Shown here piece by piece: positions 38,757 through 52,487 of a stretch of DNA of 64,000 bases (its first letter is position 1; each line of letters begins with the position of its first letter). Position numbers and translations under genes: made by a program. The DNA is from Trematomus loennbergii (taxonomy: Eukaryota; Chordata; Actinopteri; Perciformes; Nototheniidae), in assembly GCA_012861695.1 (NCBI GenBank), contig JAAOOA010000016.1, positions 26,172,531-26,236,530 on the forward strand. Direction: 5' to 3'. Under the pieces are notes generated by a model. The model saw nothing but the letters and a program-made list of their open reading frames with translations. It did no database searches and was not told the origin of the DNA.

Positions 38757-38838
38757 TCAGTTATTATCCAGTGGAATGTCCTTACCTACTGGCCTAGTTC
38801 AATCAAAGTGGTTACTTTTTTTTGGCTGGGCAGTGTAG
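38757..38838. mobile_element. Solo Tc1/mariner-like terminal repeat
   Basis: Reverse complement begins acactgcccagccaaaaaaa, then agtaaccactttgattgaac, then taggccagtaggtaaggaca and ggataataactg. This matches by eye a terminal repeat common in fish genomes that I associate with mariner-type elements. Only one end is present. It abuts the hAT fragment on its left. Confidence 0.55.
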
Positions 38839-38940
38839 TTTTACACACCATCTTATTTGACTTTCTCAGGACATAAAACTGTTTCTTGGGGTCAGACCCC
38901 CACAAAGAAAAAAAATATTTACACACTTAAGGTCATCATC

Positions 38941-39400
38941 TTAACAGTGTTGTATGCTCATCCGTGAGCAGAGCATCAAGTTGACATGTCTATTACAGCT
39001 GAATGCGGCGATTACCATTTGTTCAGCAAAACGCCTCACAAAATTAGTAAGATCCAAAGCTTTAGTGCGTTTTGATTCAATGCTGAGTACAGCCACACTT
39101 GACAGTCTCTTCTCTGTCATTGTAGACCGCAAATACCTAATTCCTTCAGTACTTGGGTCAATCATATTATTTCCACGCTCGCGCCAGGGCCGGGGGAGGG
39201 GTTACAAGACGTGCATCTTGTGCTGCATTCACTTGCACTCGGACATTAGAGACTTTCTCTCATAGATGTCAGATGAGCCACAACTTTTCTTTCAAAACAA
39301 AGCTGCCAACTGGGGTGGCAGCTGGGGTGCCAAGGCCTATTTTTAGGGTGGCAGTTGCCACCCCATGCCACCCCGGTAGGTGAATCTAGGCTACTAGCTA
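38941..39400 (-). pseudogene. Internally deleted hAT copy: 5' end joined to C-terminal dimerisation segment
   Basis: On the minus strand, a terminal-type sequence rich in GGGGTGGCA repeats (39290-39385) is followed by a short frame with YLRSTMTEKRLSSVAVLSIE and KALDLTNFVRRFAEQ at 39120-39010. Motifs of the form M..RL..LAVLSIE.. are typical of the C-terminal hAT dimerisation region (ZMYM1/P52rIPK-like proteins). Almost all of the transposase between the 5' end and this segment is missing. It lies upstream, in transcription sense, of the catalytic-core fragment at 38370-38756, the wrong order for one gene, so the two derive from separate copies. Confidence 0.75.
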
Positions 39401-40770
39401 CAGTACAGATGCAACTAGATGAGCTGTTAACTCTCGCTCTGACTCAGACAGGTTGAAAGAGACGACACACGCATTTTTCCCACCTGCATTCCGCGAAGAC
39501 CCGCCCTACTGTGCCTCTGATTCGCAGACTGTTGGTGGGGGGAAAAAACGCTGACGGGATGCTGAATGTGATTGGACCAATGGTTGACAGACACAGACAG
39601 TGGAACAGTCGGAGATGCAAAGCGCTGTTTGCAAGTGGACATAGCGGAGAATTTTGACTCGTTGCGTTGTGGCGATGTCTCGCAGATAACACAGATAACA
39701 CAGATAATACAGATAATACAGATAATACATATGAAAAAGTATAATTTGCTCAGAGTCCAGAGACGGTTGTGGTTCGGTCCGGATCCGGACCGAGTCCGGA
39801 CTTTGAGGATGCCTGGTATAGCCCTTTAAGCTCGACGACGCCGTAACGGAAACGTAGAAACAGACCCTGCAAACGACAACGGGTCCAAAGGTGGACAGAT
39901 CTGGGAACGGAGCGCTCTGGGGGGTCCAACGGGGCCGTGTGGTCGCCTATACGGTCATCCGTTTCTGATAATGACGACGCAATAGCCCCGCCTCTCCCCG
40001 CCTCTGCTGCTCACCCCCGCAAAAGTACACTGCACACTGAATTCAGATTATTTATCTTTATCTCGATATGGACATAAACGCGAGTGAAGTCTAATCTGAC
40101 AGGACGGAGACACGCAGCTGCTCCCGCTGTGATGCAGCGGGAGCAAAACACACACTTCAAGTCAGATCATCACCCTTAGCTATTTTAATTACCTCTCAAA
40201 CTACCTAAACTAGTTATAAATATGTTTATTTTTACTGTCGGGTCACTCATTACAGGATCAGCTGCTGCATGAGACAGACACTGACGCTGTCAGAAGAGAG
40301 GAAAAAGAGACAGGCTCCGTGTATTTTATGATTATATATCATTATATTGTCGTTATTCATTTGTTTTAAAGCTCAATAAATACCTTTTATAATTTTGTCC
40401 GGAAGATTTAAACTTTAACACACGTTGACCGGCGAAAAACTCTGCCCGATCCGTCGGCCCCCACCAAGGAGAATAAACAGAAGTGCAGCCATGACAACCA
40501 TTCTTCTTCGCTGCTTTTGTGGAGGAAGTTGCTGCTTTTGTGGAGGAAGTTACAGCGCCACGTACAGGTTCGGCATATGTACTGCAGCTTTTCCAGCGGT
40601 TGGATGTAAACGGAGCCGTCTCGTGGAGCTTGACACAATCCGGTGTATATTGCGTGTGGGCGGAAGGTTTTTTGCGGTTGCGTTTGCGTTACTCCGATGC
40701 GTTTTGCCGTATGCGTTCCCGTGGAGCCGGGGCCTTTAGCTGCAACCCCCTGCTGAGCACATGCTGAATA

Positions 40771-40790
40771 TACACACACACACACATACA

Positions 40791-40885
<95 letters not shown>
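40771..40885. repeat. (CA)n with (CATACA)n block
   Basis: CA array containing about six acatac hexamers near 40835-40872. It begins 37 bp after the outer transposon end. Confidence 0.95.
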
Positions 40886-40978
40886 ATCTCATGTTATTCT
40901 TCCTGCATCTTCTCTCTCAGCAGGACTCCTCTCATTGTGCATCTCCTGTCATTATCTTATCCCTCACTGATGACTGAG

Positions 40979-42172
<1,194 letters not shown>

Positions 42173-42557
42173 AAAGGTGGGGTATAATCATTTTGGAGAA
42201 ACCAGCTCGAGTGCGCTAGAATTTGAAATTACGCTGCCGAAAAATGTTTGCCTCTTCCTTCAGACTTCCTTACAGAGCCCCTCCTCCAACACACACGAAC
42301 GCACACATGACAAATGAGGGCACGAGATAAGTTTGTGCACAGATGGAAGGCTGACAGGCAGGTAGGCCATCCAGTTATTTTAGCTGGGCCGGCTAAAATG
42401 ATTGGTCGTGCTTTTTACAGTACTACGGCTTCCACAGATGACATTTTTTAATGTATTCATTGTCAAAGCATTTAATGTATTCATTGCTATCGGGATGTTA
42501 AGAGCATTCCATGGAATATAACAAGTGTTTCTGAAATAAATTACATACCCCACCTTT
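42173..42557. mobile_element. MITE with AAAGGTGGGGTAT ends
   Basis: The left end AAAGGTGGGGTATAATCATT and right end attacataccccaccttt form an inverted repeat of about 16 bp with a few mismatches. It is 385 bp and non-coding, and includes an atgtattcattg duplication near 42450-42490. A familiar teleost repeat type; target duplication not clear. Confidence 0.7.
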
Positions 42558-43531
42558 GAGTATTATTTTTCCGGTTGTTAACACTCAAAAACGGATCATA
42601 TTTGATTGAAAGCTACCAAACAACCCATCTGATGCTACTTTAGATACACTAAGCTTTCAGATATACAGATATCTCTCGAGTGAAACAACCCAAGCTGCTC
42701 TAAATGTGGCGGCATGATCATGGAGGATGCCACCAATTATAATAAGAAGCTGTTTGAGCAGGGGAAAGCCATTTTCTACAGATTTCTGCCTCATTAAATC
42801 CATGTCTTGTGCCATGCGTCATGAAAAACACAAGCGAGGACACGCAGGCATCGACAGAAAGACGACATTAATACACATCTCTACTTCCAGAATCCTATTA
42901 TCAAACTGTTCTCACAGCATGAGGAGTATGATTGCTCGTGGCTGAGGAAGGAAGTGGCAACAGATTTTCTGAACATTCATTCACCATCAGGGAATAATTG
43001 CACCATAAATGGAAGAACAAAGACAACAACCAAGCGGCCAATAATGCAGATCTGATCTCCTGAGGACACTAAAGTCAATACAAAGAACTTCTCTGATTAC
43101 ATGTACACTTAAAAGAGAATATTTAGACCAACTTAATTAACTTAACTTCTTTAATTGGAAACATTCAAGTAATTACGTTTATTTAAATTAGGTTTACAAG
43201 TGAGAATGACACAGTTAATTTAAATCAGATGTACTTAAAAGTTTGTGTGCTTTAAAGTCAACAGTTTCCGTTAATCAAGCTTACATTTCCCAGGTTATCA
43301 ACTTCATTTTAATTGTTGTAATATGAACTTTTAGTTTGTTAAATATGATTTCAATATGTTAACCAATTACTCTTAAAGTTATTTTCAATTTTGCTCGAAA
43401 GACGAATCATTGAGTTCATTTTAATGCACTTAAAAACATACATTACTTATTAATTGCATATTCTATTGACATAGAGATAGTCTTTTTTAACGGGCGCTCT
43501 GAGGTTCACAACTAGAGCAACTAACAGCAAG
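42558..43531. other. Non-coding, AT-rich stretch
   Basis: The part 43090-43440 is rich in loosely repeated acttaa/tttaa words, perhaps an eroded repeat. The frame 42727-42945 is not recognised. Confidence 0.5.
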
Positions 43532-44209
<678 letters not shown>

Positions 44210-44330
44210 GTAGGTTTCTGTCCAATAGTCTGCAAAGGCTAAAATCCATAAGTTCCCTTACTTAAAGCGAGTAAACATGTCACAGTAGAGCCACAGAATA
44301 CAAATATGAACCTGAACATTTGCACAATAG
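44210..44330 (-). mobile_element. Fragment of the TTAA-type MITE with a single 57-bp-like unit
   Basis: Contains acatgtcacagtagagccac, then aatatgaacctgaacatttg and the end cacaatagggccccatt. This aligns with the right end of the reverse complement of 16557-16640. Only one unit equivalent is present, so this copy shows the unexpanded state. The terminal TTAA is lost. Confidence 0.6.
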
Positions 44331-44387
44331 GGCCCCATTAGAAAATAAAATAGTGAGACGATAGTTAGCTTCCTCTGAAAGTGATAA

Positions 44388-44884
44388 TTAAAGGGGACCT
44401 ATTATGCAAAATGCACTTTTGTACGTCTTTTATACATGAATATGTGTCCCCGGTGTTCCAGGGAACTCACCAAGTGTCAGAAAACACAACCCTCTCTATT
44501 TTCCTCCATACCCAAATCTCTAAAAAAGGGGCTGCAACGGATCTGATAAAAACTGATCCAGATTTGAACACTGTCCTGACGTCAGGACGGTGGCGCTACG
44601 GCTATTGGGCCAACTCCACCAATCAGGAGGAGACAGCCACGGCCATTGCCGTTCGAAAGCGCTGGAGACGCTGTAGTACATATGCCAGGCCTGTAGGTGG
44701 TGCTGTTCTCACTGAATCTGCCCTTGCTAAAACAGAGCTAAAAAATATCAAATTGAGCGAAATGAGGCATGGCTAAAATGCATGATCTGTTTGGTATTTT
44801 GAAAAATAAAAAGTATAAATATGCCTTATATAGGTATGGTCCTACACTATATTATTCAAATATAGCATGATAGGTCCACTTTAA
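44388..44884. mobile_element. TTAA-flanked MITE (piggyBac- or Kolobok-like)
   Basis: The left end is TTAAAGGGGACCTATTATGC and the right end GCATGATAGGTCCACTTTAA, inverted repeats matching at 18 of 20, with TTAA at 44388-44391 and 44881-44884. About 497 bp, with no VNTR inside. The open frame 44381-44776 runs through it but is not a transposase. Same family as 16557-17425. Confidence 0.9.
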
Positions 44885-45139
44885 GTAAAAAAAACTAAAT
44901 AATATAAGATGTACAGATTTGTGGTAGCACATGTACACTAACTGTTGGTTGGATTGACTGTAATATTAACACACATATATCACATCTACATATTTATTGA
45001 TAAGTAATAAATATACAGTATATATGCATTTTGAACCTTGAATAAATCAGATATCTTGCTGCTATATCTGACCGCATAGGATTTATATTTTGCTTTATTA
45101 AGAAGTGTTTCACTGTTTTCACAGGCTTGGGGCTTAACT
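44885..45139. other. Non-coding, AT-rich stretch
   Basis: Nothing recognised. Confidence 0.5.
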
Positions 45140-45400
45140 GGTTAACTGTGTGTATCTGATAGGGCTAAAGTCATTTTAAACCTCCTTAATTTTGATAGGG
45201 TTTTTTGTATTTGTTTTTAAGTTGTTGGTTAATGTAGGCCTTGTAACTGATTCACCAGCACTTACTATGGTATGATGTTGCTTGAAGTGAATATATCTGC
45301 ACTTTCCTTGTTAAGAGTCTGAATCTTTATGTTTTTTTGCACTTATTGTAAGTTGCTTTGGACAAAAGCATCAGCTAAATGATATGTAATGTAAAGTATA
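45140..45400 (+). mobile_element. Retroposon tail (fish SINE/L2-type)
   Basis: Ends with cacttattgtaagttgcttt, ggacaaaagcatcagctaaa and tgatatgtaatgtaa. This is a mutated copy of the widespread fish tail (GTAAGTCGCTTTGGATAAAAG...CTGCTAAATGA). The left limit is uncertain. Confidence 0.6.
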
Positions 45401-45801
45401 TACCAAGATGTGAAGAGATAGTTAACAGTATGTAAAGCTAACGCAGATTTATGCATATTAAGTGTGTTTTTAAGATGTTTCTGTTTGAGTATCTAAGTCA
45501 ACGGCTCCCAGCTCCAATAAGGCCGCTCCCAATGGGACGCAGTTAATTCCACTTTAGATGAGTCGCTTTAGACGAGTGCAAATTAAATGAAAGTGTTCAA
45601 CTGACCTCCACTTCAATGCATTTCAGAGGGTCAGAACATCGGAGCTGACGGTGTTGTGTTAGTGTAGAATATGTTAAATCCCTGGTGGATTATGGGTAAT
45701 GATTTCTATTCAGGTGATCTATTGTGGGTTTCTTTTGAGTTTCTTCCACGTGCTCATTGTTTCCGCTCACTTCTGTGGATTTGTGCATTGCCTTCAGGTG
45801 A
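45401..45801. other. Non-coding stretch
   Basis: Nothing recognised. Confidence 0.5.
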
Positions 45802-45809
45802 CGATTAGC

Positions 45810-46321
45810 CAGAGATGGCAAAAGTACACACATCCTTTACTCAAGTAGAAGTACAGATACTTGTGTTTAAAAATACTCTAGTAAAAGTAGAAGTACTGAC
45901 TAAACTTCTTTACTCAAGTAAAAGTAAAGAGGGCTTTGAAATGTACTTAAGTAAAAAGTACCCATAACTACCAGCTGTTTTAAAGAGTACCTGACCTCCC
46001 TTTATATTAATAGAACAATAATGTCATTGTTAGCTAATGAATGTTTCCATGCTGAACAACGGCAACATGACAACGTTTTCATTGGTCCCTCTTCTTTAGA
46101 GAAGACCAGGAAATGATGGATACACGGATCGTGTTCAAATCAATAGGCACGCAATGACTCTAAATAATAATGATCACGCCACCAAACACACATTCAAACT
46201 AAAGGAACCATCTGTGTTCAAAATGTAAGAAGTAAAAAGTCGTGGAGTAAAGTACTGATACCAGAACAATGTACTTAAGAACAGTAACAAAGTATTTGTA
46301 CTCCACTACTTCCCACCTCTG
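45810..46321 (+). mobile_element. hAT MITE with 8-bp target duplication, copy 1
   Basis: It starts CAGAGATGGCAAAAGTAC and ends tacttcccacctctg, imperfect inverted ends of CAG type. Flanks cgattagc (45802-45809) and ggattagc (46322-46329) match at 7 of 8. It is full of agtaaaagta/aagtac words near both ends and is 512 bp. The second copy, inverted, is at 60970-61539. No transposase. Confidence 0.9.
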
Positions 46322-48356
46322 GGATTAGCTCTCAACCGGCGCTCGAGGGACAATTAGGGAACAGCGAGTTAGCGATTTGACACGTTTGAAACACAATGGC
46401 ACAAAACAACCACCCACTGAGACTGGCTGAGGTTTGAAGCTGCCAAGTGGATCCTCATAATCAGACACACTCGCTCTGCCTCCCTTTTTCTGACGCACAC
46501 AGATAAGTATATAAATAAAAATGTCTAAGAGGGAACACGAGCCGGCTACAGGCCACTGATCAGATGACAAGCCAATTTAAAATCATTAGAGCACTCCTTA
46601 GTGCAAAAATACGACCCTAAAAAAGGCTTTATTAAATCTGACTACCGTGAGACATGTAGGAATGAATCAGCTATTTCTTTTTCTACACATAATATGTATT
46701 CGCAGTGTTAGAAACTATTAGCATTCATCCCTCGCTCTGCAGCCAATGACTGTGAGAAAATGTCAGACAGCCACTGCTGAACGTAAAATGCCAGAATTGC
46801 ATGGTTGTCAATTGGAAAATCGAATCAAAAGTTGATATTGTTTTCAACTCTCAAGAGAGAGGAGAGAGCTGTGGAAAACAAGATGTGTATGTCTGCTTTT
46901 TTCCTGGAGTCAGTGTTTGTCTGATTGGCTTTTTACTTATCGTCAGTGATACAGTTTACACGTTTTACTCAAAGACATGTGGTGTACAGTACTTCAGACG
47001 CACAGTGTGTGTATGATGACTGGAGAGAGGCACATATTACTGTCAAAGGGCCTGTTATTGGAACATCAGCAGGATTCAGTTATCCTTTTACGGCTTGTTT
47101 GGTTTGTTCAAATCTATAGATATACACATTCTGTCACACTGTTATGATCACGGGAAAACGACTCAGCAGGCTTAAACATCGTAGCAAAGTAGGAGAATGA
47201 AAGAGCGTTACAGACTGACCGTGTTTACTGTTCAGCCACTGCAAAACGTTGCTTTAACTCCTGCTGAAATGTCTGTATTGTCAATGGTATCAAATACAAA
47301 GATGGCTCACATATACTTTAGGCAGACGCAACACAAGAGTAGATTGACCAGCTTTAAGTTTTAGAGGTTTGGTTGAATGTGGCATATGTTCCTGCTGTTT
47401 CCATGACCGTCTATTTATATTAAAGTGGAAGTACAATGCTGCCCCTTTTTTCCAACAGAAGGCACAGCACATTGCACCTTCACGATTCCCACAACTATGA
47501 GTTAAATTCCTTATTCCATATGGTCTAAACAAGCTCTCAAGGGAAGAAAAACCTTTCCCAATGCAAGAATCTCATGGAAAATGATTCATACTTTACTGTG
47601 TGAAACAGTTCATAAACAGTATTTAAGAAGTCACAGAGATGTGCAAACCAGTATGGCTTCAATACAAGTGTGTGGAGAGGAGTTGTGTGACATGTAACAT
47701 TTTAATGGACTAAAACTTTCCATTACTTCACACACACACACACAGTATAAATTACACACACAGTCTGATGCTGTCCTCGAATGCAGAGAAATGTAAAATG
47801 ACTTTCTCCATGTTGTCGGTCTCCATGCTCAGAGAGGTTTTCCAGCTGTGTCTCTGTGTTGCTTTGAATTAAAATGCCTGCGTTAGTGCCACGGTCACTG
47901 CTGTACAGAGCTGGCACCAGAGAACCACAGCTACACATCTATCCTCTGCTTGATCTTTAAAAAGAAAGAGTATTTTCCGTATTTCTGCTCATTTACAGCA
48001 GCTGGGAAACATCTGAGCGTCTGGCTGTGGAAACATTCGTGTTATTTGACTTTTTTATTGTGAAACAAACATTCCTTGGTACTTAATACACATCCGAAAA
48101 ATGAAGGATTGTGTAAATAAACAGTCTTCTGTGTGTCTGTCTTCCTCTCTCTAACCATTGAATAACTTCCCTCTCACTGTTTGGCTTTGTGTGTTTCTCC
48201 CTCCCTCCCTTCCTCCCCATTTTTACTGTCCAACCATTAGTAGCCCTTGACTCCCCCCTCTCTCAGTTTGGCTTTATCTCCATCATGCTCTGTCTGGTGA
48301 TGGATGACTCAGGGTGAGGCCAGCGACTTTAGCTGGACAGAAAACAACTGGCTTCA
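46322..48356. other. Non-coding stretch
   Basis: Frames at 46325-46570, 46801-47016 and 47290-47532 show no recognisable domain. A short CA tract lies near 47729-47745. Confidence 0.5.
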
Positions 48357-48883
<527 letters not shown>

Positions 48884-49983
48884 AGGCCTGTACTACGAAG
48901 CTGGTTCAACCTAACCTGGATATGTTTGAGTTAGCCGGTTGGCCCAATCCAAAACATACGCGCTCTGGCTAAGCTGTACTACGACGCTGGTTATCAAGTG
49001 GATCGCTCAAGCCAGCCGTGTCCTATCTAGTTAGGTGCGCGTTCACATGAAAGGGGTGGTATTTGGAGAATTCGACCAATCTCAAACAGGGAGAAGCGTA
49101 CTGACAGCGCAGCGTCATACTTCCTGAATGAAAAGTGAACTTTAATATTAGTCAAATATGAAGAAGTTAAACTTTAAACATCCATGACTTAAACACTTTA
49201 TCCAGGATAAAAGCCACATAGCTGCACCTGCAAGGTGAATACAGCTGGTAACATAAAAAGTGTTTGAATGCGTACATTAACAGGTTTATGAAATCACTGC
49301 CCCGTCCAAGACACGAGTGGATCTGACTTTAATTAGGAGAATTTCACTCGAGTGTTTCGTCAACTTAATGTGTTGCTTAAAATAATACTTCTGCATACAG
49401 TATGTGACACTGTGAGTGTTGCACGGCCAGATACGGCTCAAGAAGCTGACTCAAATAAGGAAATATATGATACATTATGATGTGATATGATATGAATGAT
49501 AATGGGACACATAGACGTCTGCACTCACAGTGCCGCGGACTGTACTTAATGTTACTCTGATCCGGTTACTTATGTCGTGGCAGATATTTAAGTAAGCTTT
49601 CTTAACGCTAATATTATAATAGTTTGATTGCTCTGAAGATGGGAGGGGATATTCTATTAATTTTCACGTTCACACAGTCAGTTGATTTTGGCCGGCTGTC
49701 TTTCCTGCAACGGCAGTTTTTCTGTATTTCCTCTATCCTGTAATATGAATTGATCGCTTTAAACTCCGCACACGGAGCTCTGATTGGTCAGCAGGCGGTG
49801 CTTTCACTGAGTTGATCTCTTAGCCTGCCACCTAACCTGCTCCGGAGCAGGTTTGCCGCTCAGCATAAGTTACCATGGAGATCTAGCCTGCTAAAAAGAG
49901 AACCAGCGTCGTAGGACCGGAAAGCCCGAGATTTCCCTGAAGTTAGCCGGCTAAGCGAAAATCCAGCTTCGTAGTACAGGCCT
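48884..49983. mobile_element. 1.1-kb TIR element (AGGCCTGTACTACGAAGCTGG ends)
   Basis: The left end AGGCCTGTACTACGAAGCTG recurs inverted at the right end (cagcttcgtagtacaggcct) with 20 of 20 matching. An inner pair, gtactacgacgctggtt and aaccagcgtcgtaggac, lies near 48975 and 49900. Flanks both read CTG (48881-48883 and 49984-49986), a possible 3-bp target duplication. No transposase frame, so non-autonomous. Such ends are common in fish; I suspect Harbinger/ISL2EU but cannot prove it. Confidence 0.85.
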
Positions 49984-50009
49984 CTGGTGTATCTGGCCGT
50001 GTTTCTGAC

Positions 50010-50187
<178 letters not shown>

Positions 50188-50263
50188 ATGTACATTCAGT
50201 CCCTTCTATACGGTCATCGTAATGCTGATTATGTAACTAGGTCATTGCAAGTTGAAGATGGTG

Positions 50264-50311
50264 AACACACACACACACACACACACGCACACGCGCACAC
50301 ACACACACACC
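50264..50311. repeat. (CA)n with CG steps
   Basis: About 48 bp. Confidence 0.9.
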
Positions 50312-50450
50312 TGATGTAGATACTCTCTATAGAATCAATTTGGTCTGACTGCCACTTCTCATAACACATCAGTTTTCATGTGATTGAATCGGCAGCAGAC
50401 TCTGATCAGATGTTCTTTAAATTCTCCCCACATACAAACCCTTCATGCGT

Positions 50451-50467
50451 CCCCCCCCCCCCCCACA

Positions 50468-50552
<85 letters not shown>
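50451..50552. repeat. C14 run followed by (CA)n
   Basis: C run at 50451-50464, then CA with two CC slips. Confidence 0.95.
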
Positions 50553-50554
<2 letters not shown>

Positions 50555-52099
50555 TTTACGGTTTATTGAGAAAATCCATTATATATCCGCCAAATTCTGC
50601 ACAAAGTTCATGTTCTCAATACCATAAACCAATACTGCGTTTTTATTGTTTAGGAAAAAGCAATATTGCCTTCCCCATAGACGTATACAGTGTGTTATTA
50701 TCTTGACACCAAGCCAAACCAACAATATATTTTATAAAATCTATAAGGATGATGCCTGAATTGCAATGTGGTCCTCATGTCCCAAAAGCCAATTTTAGGT
50801 GACAAGTAGACATGCTTTTAAAAACCTTTTTTATGGATGTAACTTTTTCCATATCCAAACTCTCTGTAATGCTTTGGTCTCGTCTCCAGACATATGTTCT
50901 TCAGGACCAAAGTCATTTAGCTGCACTCACTCTAAGGGAGCAGTTACTATAAATGGAAAGTTACAGGGACAATCATGACAGCTTTGAATTCCAATTTACA
51001 TTTCCAGCATTTCAGAAAAGGTGTTAGTGACACTTACGCAGTACAACTTGGTCAAATTATGTGGAAATATTCTGTTTGCAGGTCTCAGTGTGTGACTTAA
51101 ACACTGTTTTATTTTAATTATCACTTTTGAAAATAGTTTGCCTCTTTTTCAGATTTTTTAACAAAGTGTTTCACTGTTTTTTAAAATAAAAATATCACTT
51201 CTGAAAATAGTTAGCCTTAATTTTCAGTGTCAGACTTTTTAACAAAGTGTTCATTTACAATTATCACTGCGTGCCAAATGAATCAAAGTTAACACAAGAC
51301 CAACTTTTCTCCTAATTTACCGTATGATTAATCACCGTAGCTGATAATTATTTCAAACGGCTATGTCAGGCAGCAAATGATCTATGTTATCTAAACTGAT
51401 TTAGCTTCCTTAATCGAGTCGCAGGAACAAATAAATTCACAGATTATCGAGAGGAAATATTTTTTCATTTGTTCTCCTGAAGAGAAAAAAGCAAATCCAA
51501 CTGTAAAACAAAATAAACTCCACTCAAGCTTCACAGAAACAAAACAAAATCAGCAAAAAATGATGTATTTTTCACCACTGAATGCAAAATCAGATAATCT
51601 TAATGAAAGAGAAACACAAGAAGAACCAAAACCCATCTTAAAAACAAGTCAGGATCTTTTTAGTGACATTTTAGGTGTTATAAACCGTGTGGAAATGAAG
51701 TAAATTACAAGTCTGTGAAAGATGCAGTTCTCTGATCTTCAGGATCAAAGTTGAACGTGTTTCATTCCCATGCACCGCCCGAACTCCACACCCTCACTTT
51801 GGCTTACCACATAAATGACACACTCACTCCTGCAGAATCTGCATTACAGGCTTAACAGGGTGGCACAAGAATGGCCCTAAAACCTAGTAATAAGCGAACA
51901 TTTTAGCACTTCCTGTTCCCTCGTCTTAACGTTTTTTAGACGTGCTTTGGGTTAGCAGCCTGAAATAAGGTCCACAAGCTGAAGATATTTAAACTTTTTG
52001 TGCTACAACATTAAAAACGTCAGTAAATACCCAACTGCGGATTTAAAAACAGGGTTTGCTCACAAGTGTCTAAATGAGATGACTACATGTCATCACGCC
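50553..52099. repeat. Non-coding, AT-rich stretch with a ~75-bp tandem duplication
   Basis: 51103-51173 and 51174-51253 are diverged tandem copies (actgttttattttaattatc / tatcacttctgaaaatagtt, then cagac/gattttttaacaaagtgtt). No gene recognised elsewhere. Confidence 0.55.
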
Positions 52100-52129
52100 G
52101 AATATTAGCCTCCTGTAGCTTAGCGGTGG

Positions 52130-52487
52130 TGGCGTGAAGCAGAACAAATTCGCGGGTGGTATTTTTTCAAACGCTTTTTTCCGGGTTCGGTTCTGGGTAA
52201 AACAAAGATGATGCGGGTCGGGTCGCGGGTGTTGCATAATAAATATATTAAAATAATAATAATTTAGTTTAATGTTTAAATCCTCAGACCTCTCCCCCGC
52301 GGGACCGCGCATAATCATAACCTCTGCAGCGCATCAATCTGCTGCTGAGCGCGCGACATTCGAAATGGCTGAGGTGAAGGCGAAGCTCGGAGAATACAGC
52401 ATTTTCAATAACACTTCCTCAAGAGCAAAATCCAACGTCTGGAAGGCTTTTGGTGTCATCCTAGATGGAGAAAATAGCAGGTGGTGA
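52130..52487 (+). pseudogene. hAT transposase 5' region and BED-finger N-terminus fragment
   Basis: After a subterminal region with repeated cgggt words (gcgggtcgggtcgcgggtgt near 52212), a Met at 52364 opens a frame reading MAEVKAKLGEYSIFNN then AKSNVWKAFGVILDGENSR. This resembles the start of ZBED/hAT transposases, whose N-terminal BED zinc finger begins with a K/S-x-V-W-x-x-F pattern. The frame stops after ENSRW at 52487, before any zinc-binding Cys or His. The next bases are CAG|GTGGTG, which could be a splice donor or simply the junction with the tandem repeat. No further transposase follows. Confidence 0.6.

Larger units (their letters stand above)
38160..39815 (-). mobile_element. hAT transposon (degenerate) with perfect 8-bp target duplication
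   Basis: It begins CAGGGGTACTCAAAT and ends, reverse complemented, CAGGCATCCTCAAAG. Both flanks carry GTATAGCC (38152-38159 and 39816-39823). CAG ends and an 8-bp duplication are hallmarks of hAT elements. The interior holds pieces of two different hAT-type transposase genes, a mariner-like end, and a GC-rich right subterminal region (ggttcggtccggatccggac). A 9-10-bp tandem (cagataaca/cagataata) lies at 39683-39728. Non-functional. Confidence 0.9.
38100..40734. mobile_element. Outer TIR transposon, split by a hAT insertion
   Basis: The left end is ggcctatgctccacgggaac and the right end, reverse complemented, is ggccccggctccacgggaac; both continue into diverged but related sequence. The outer element therefore consists of 38100-38159 plus 39824-40734, about 970 bp before insertion. 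Its right part is CpG-rich and contains a 21-bp tandem duplication (tgctgcttttgtggaggaag) near 40512-40552. No transposase of its own was recognised. No convincing target duplication at its outer ends, so the superfamily is open. Confidence 0.75.

Noticed and set aside
40408..40884. 158-codon minus frame
   Set aside because: Begins in a (CA)n array and continues through the GC-rich end of the outer transposon; no domain.
44381..44776. 131-codon frame as a transposase
   Set aside because: It starts just before a TTAA-type MITE and runs through it, with no catalytic motif; shorter copies of the family lack it.
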